DNA of 64,000 nucleotides from Micropterix aruncella. Its lineage: Eukaryota; Arthropoda; Insecta; Lepidoptera; Micropterigidae. Position numbers and translations under genes: made by a program. Where the stretch lies: contig CALYMY010000050.1 in assembly GCA_944548615.1 (NCBI GenBank), positions 62,001 through 126,000 on the forward strand. Direction: 5' to 3'. Shown piece by piece: positions 63,691 to 64,000 of the stretch; position 1 is the stretch's first letter; the number at the start of each line of letters is the position of its first letter. Under the pieces are notes generated by a model. That model saw only the letters and a program-made list of their open reading frames with translations. It did no database searches and was not told the origin of the DNA.

Positions 63691-64000
63691 AGGAGTTCCC
63701 TCGTCGGGAGCCAACCCTGGGTGCAGCAGCCATGTCATGGTGGAACTTAGTAATTGCCATCATAATGGAATGCCTATACCAAATTTCACGTCTCTACGGT
63801 TGACCGTTGAGGAGTTCCCTCGTCGGGAGCCAACCCTGGGTGCAGCAGCCATGTCATGGTGGAACTTAGTAATTGCCATCATAATGGAATGCCTATACCA
63901 AATTTCACGTCTCTACGGTTGACCGTTGAGGAGTTCCCTCGTCGGGAGCCAACCCTGGGTGCAGCAGCGATGTCATGGTGGAACTTAGAAATTGCCGTCA
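63691..64000. repeat. 119-bp satellite array, unit 17 (truncated by window)
   Basis: Two full A monomers (63691, 63810) and the first 72 bp of a B monomer (63929), matching the left end of every other array. Confidence 0.95.

Larger units (their letters stand above)
1..64000. repeat. Composite higher-order satellite array, 4030-bp unit
   Basis: The whole window is a head-to-tail array. Equivalent points (the GTCACGTACC that follows the 119-bp array) fall at 1671, 5702, 9021, 13051, 17081, 20992, 25022, 29052, 33084, 37113, 41144, 45174, 48872, 52902, 56932 and 61107. The canonical interval is 4030 bp = 1443 bp of 119-bp monomers + 722 bp spacer + 1865 bp of 166-bp monomers. Orientation never changes. 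Most units differ from each other by a handful of substitutions at most. The open frames in it are short, lie in repeats whose lengths (119, 166) are not multiples of three, and have no recognisable protein family, so I annotate the region as satellite rather than genes. Neither flank of the array is reached. Confidence 0.97.

Noticed and set aside
1..64000. CRISPR array
   Set aside because: Repeats are 119 and 166 bp, directly abutting, with no unique spacers of 25-45 bp and no cas genes.
1..64000. rDNA intergenic spacer with subrepeats
   Set aside because: Layout is similar in style, but fifteen full units pass with no rRNA sequence between them.

Overview
This window is one continuous block of eukaryotic satellite DNA. 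I see no complete gene, rRNA, tRNA, bacterial operon or CRISPR array. It is a head-to-tail tandem array of a composite unit with a canonical length of 4030 bp. The window holds 15 complete repeat intervals, measured between equivalent points at 1671 and 61107, plus partial ends. The AT-rich composition, nested tandem monomers, splice-like signals and one TTAA-flanked MITE insertion point to a nuclear eukaryotic chromosome. An invertebrate, perhaps an arthropod, is only a guess. Centromeric, pericentromeric or other heterochromatic location is plausible but not shown.

Each 4030-bp unit has three modules in fixed order. (1) An array of a 119-bp monomer (about 50% GC), normally 12 copies plus a 15-bp partial (1443 bp). 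(2) A single-copy-per-unit spacer of 722 bp. It carries an exon-like open stretch on the minus strand, a GAA microsatellite, and a degenerate ~68-bp triplicate with X-box-like palindromes. (3) An array of an unrelated 166-bp monomer (about 30% GC), normally 11 copies plus 39 bp (1865 bp). By position, equivalent-point intervals are 4031, 3319, 4030, 4030, 3911, 4030, 4030, 4032, 4029, 4031, 4030, 3698, 4030, 4030 and 4175 bp.

The odd lengths are fully explained by whole-monomer changes: -5x166 and +1x119 (3319), -1x119 (3911), -2x166 (3698), and -1x166 with a 311-bp insertion (4175). The insertion at 57521-57827 is a 307-bp element flanked by duplicated TTAA with imperfect terminal inverted repeats starting CCC, which looks like a piggyBac-type MITE. 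It is present in one unit only.

Both monomer arrays have internal order. The 119-bp array is A A B A A / A A B A A / A A', a five-monomer sub-period. The 166-bp array reads F S P P S P S P P S F, from three monomer classes. Apart from two zones the units differ by only a few substitutions each. The exceptions are about 190-1720 and 35041-38230, where single-base homopolymer length changes cluster; these look like unpolished assembly rather than biology. The array behaves as a concerted-evolution system, and crossover junctions, out-of-register conversion and copy-number change can be read directly from it.
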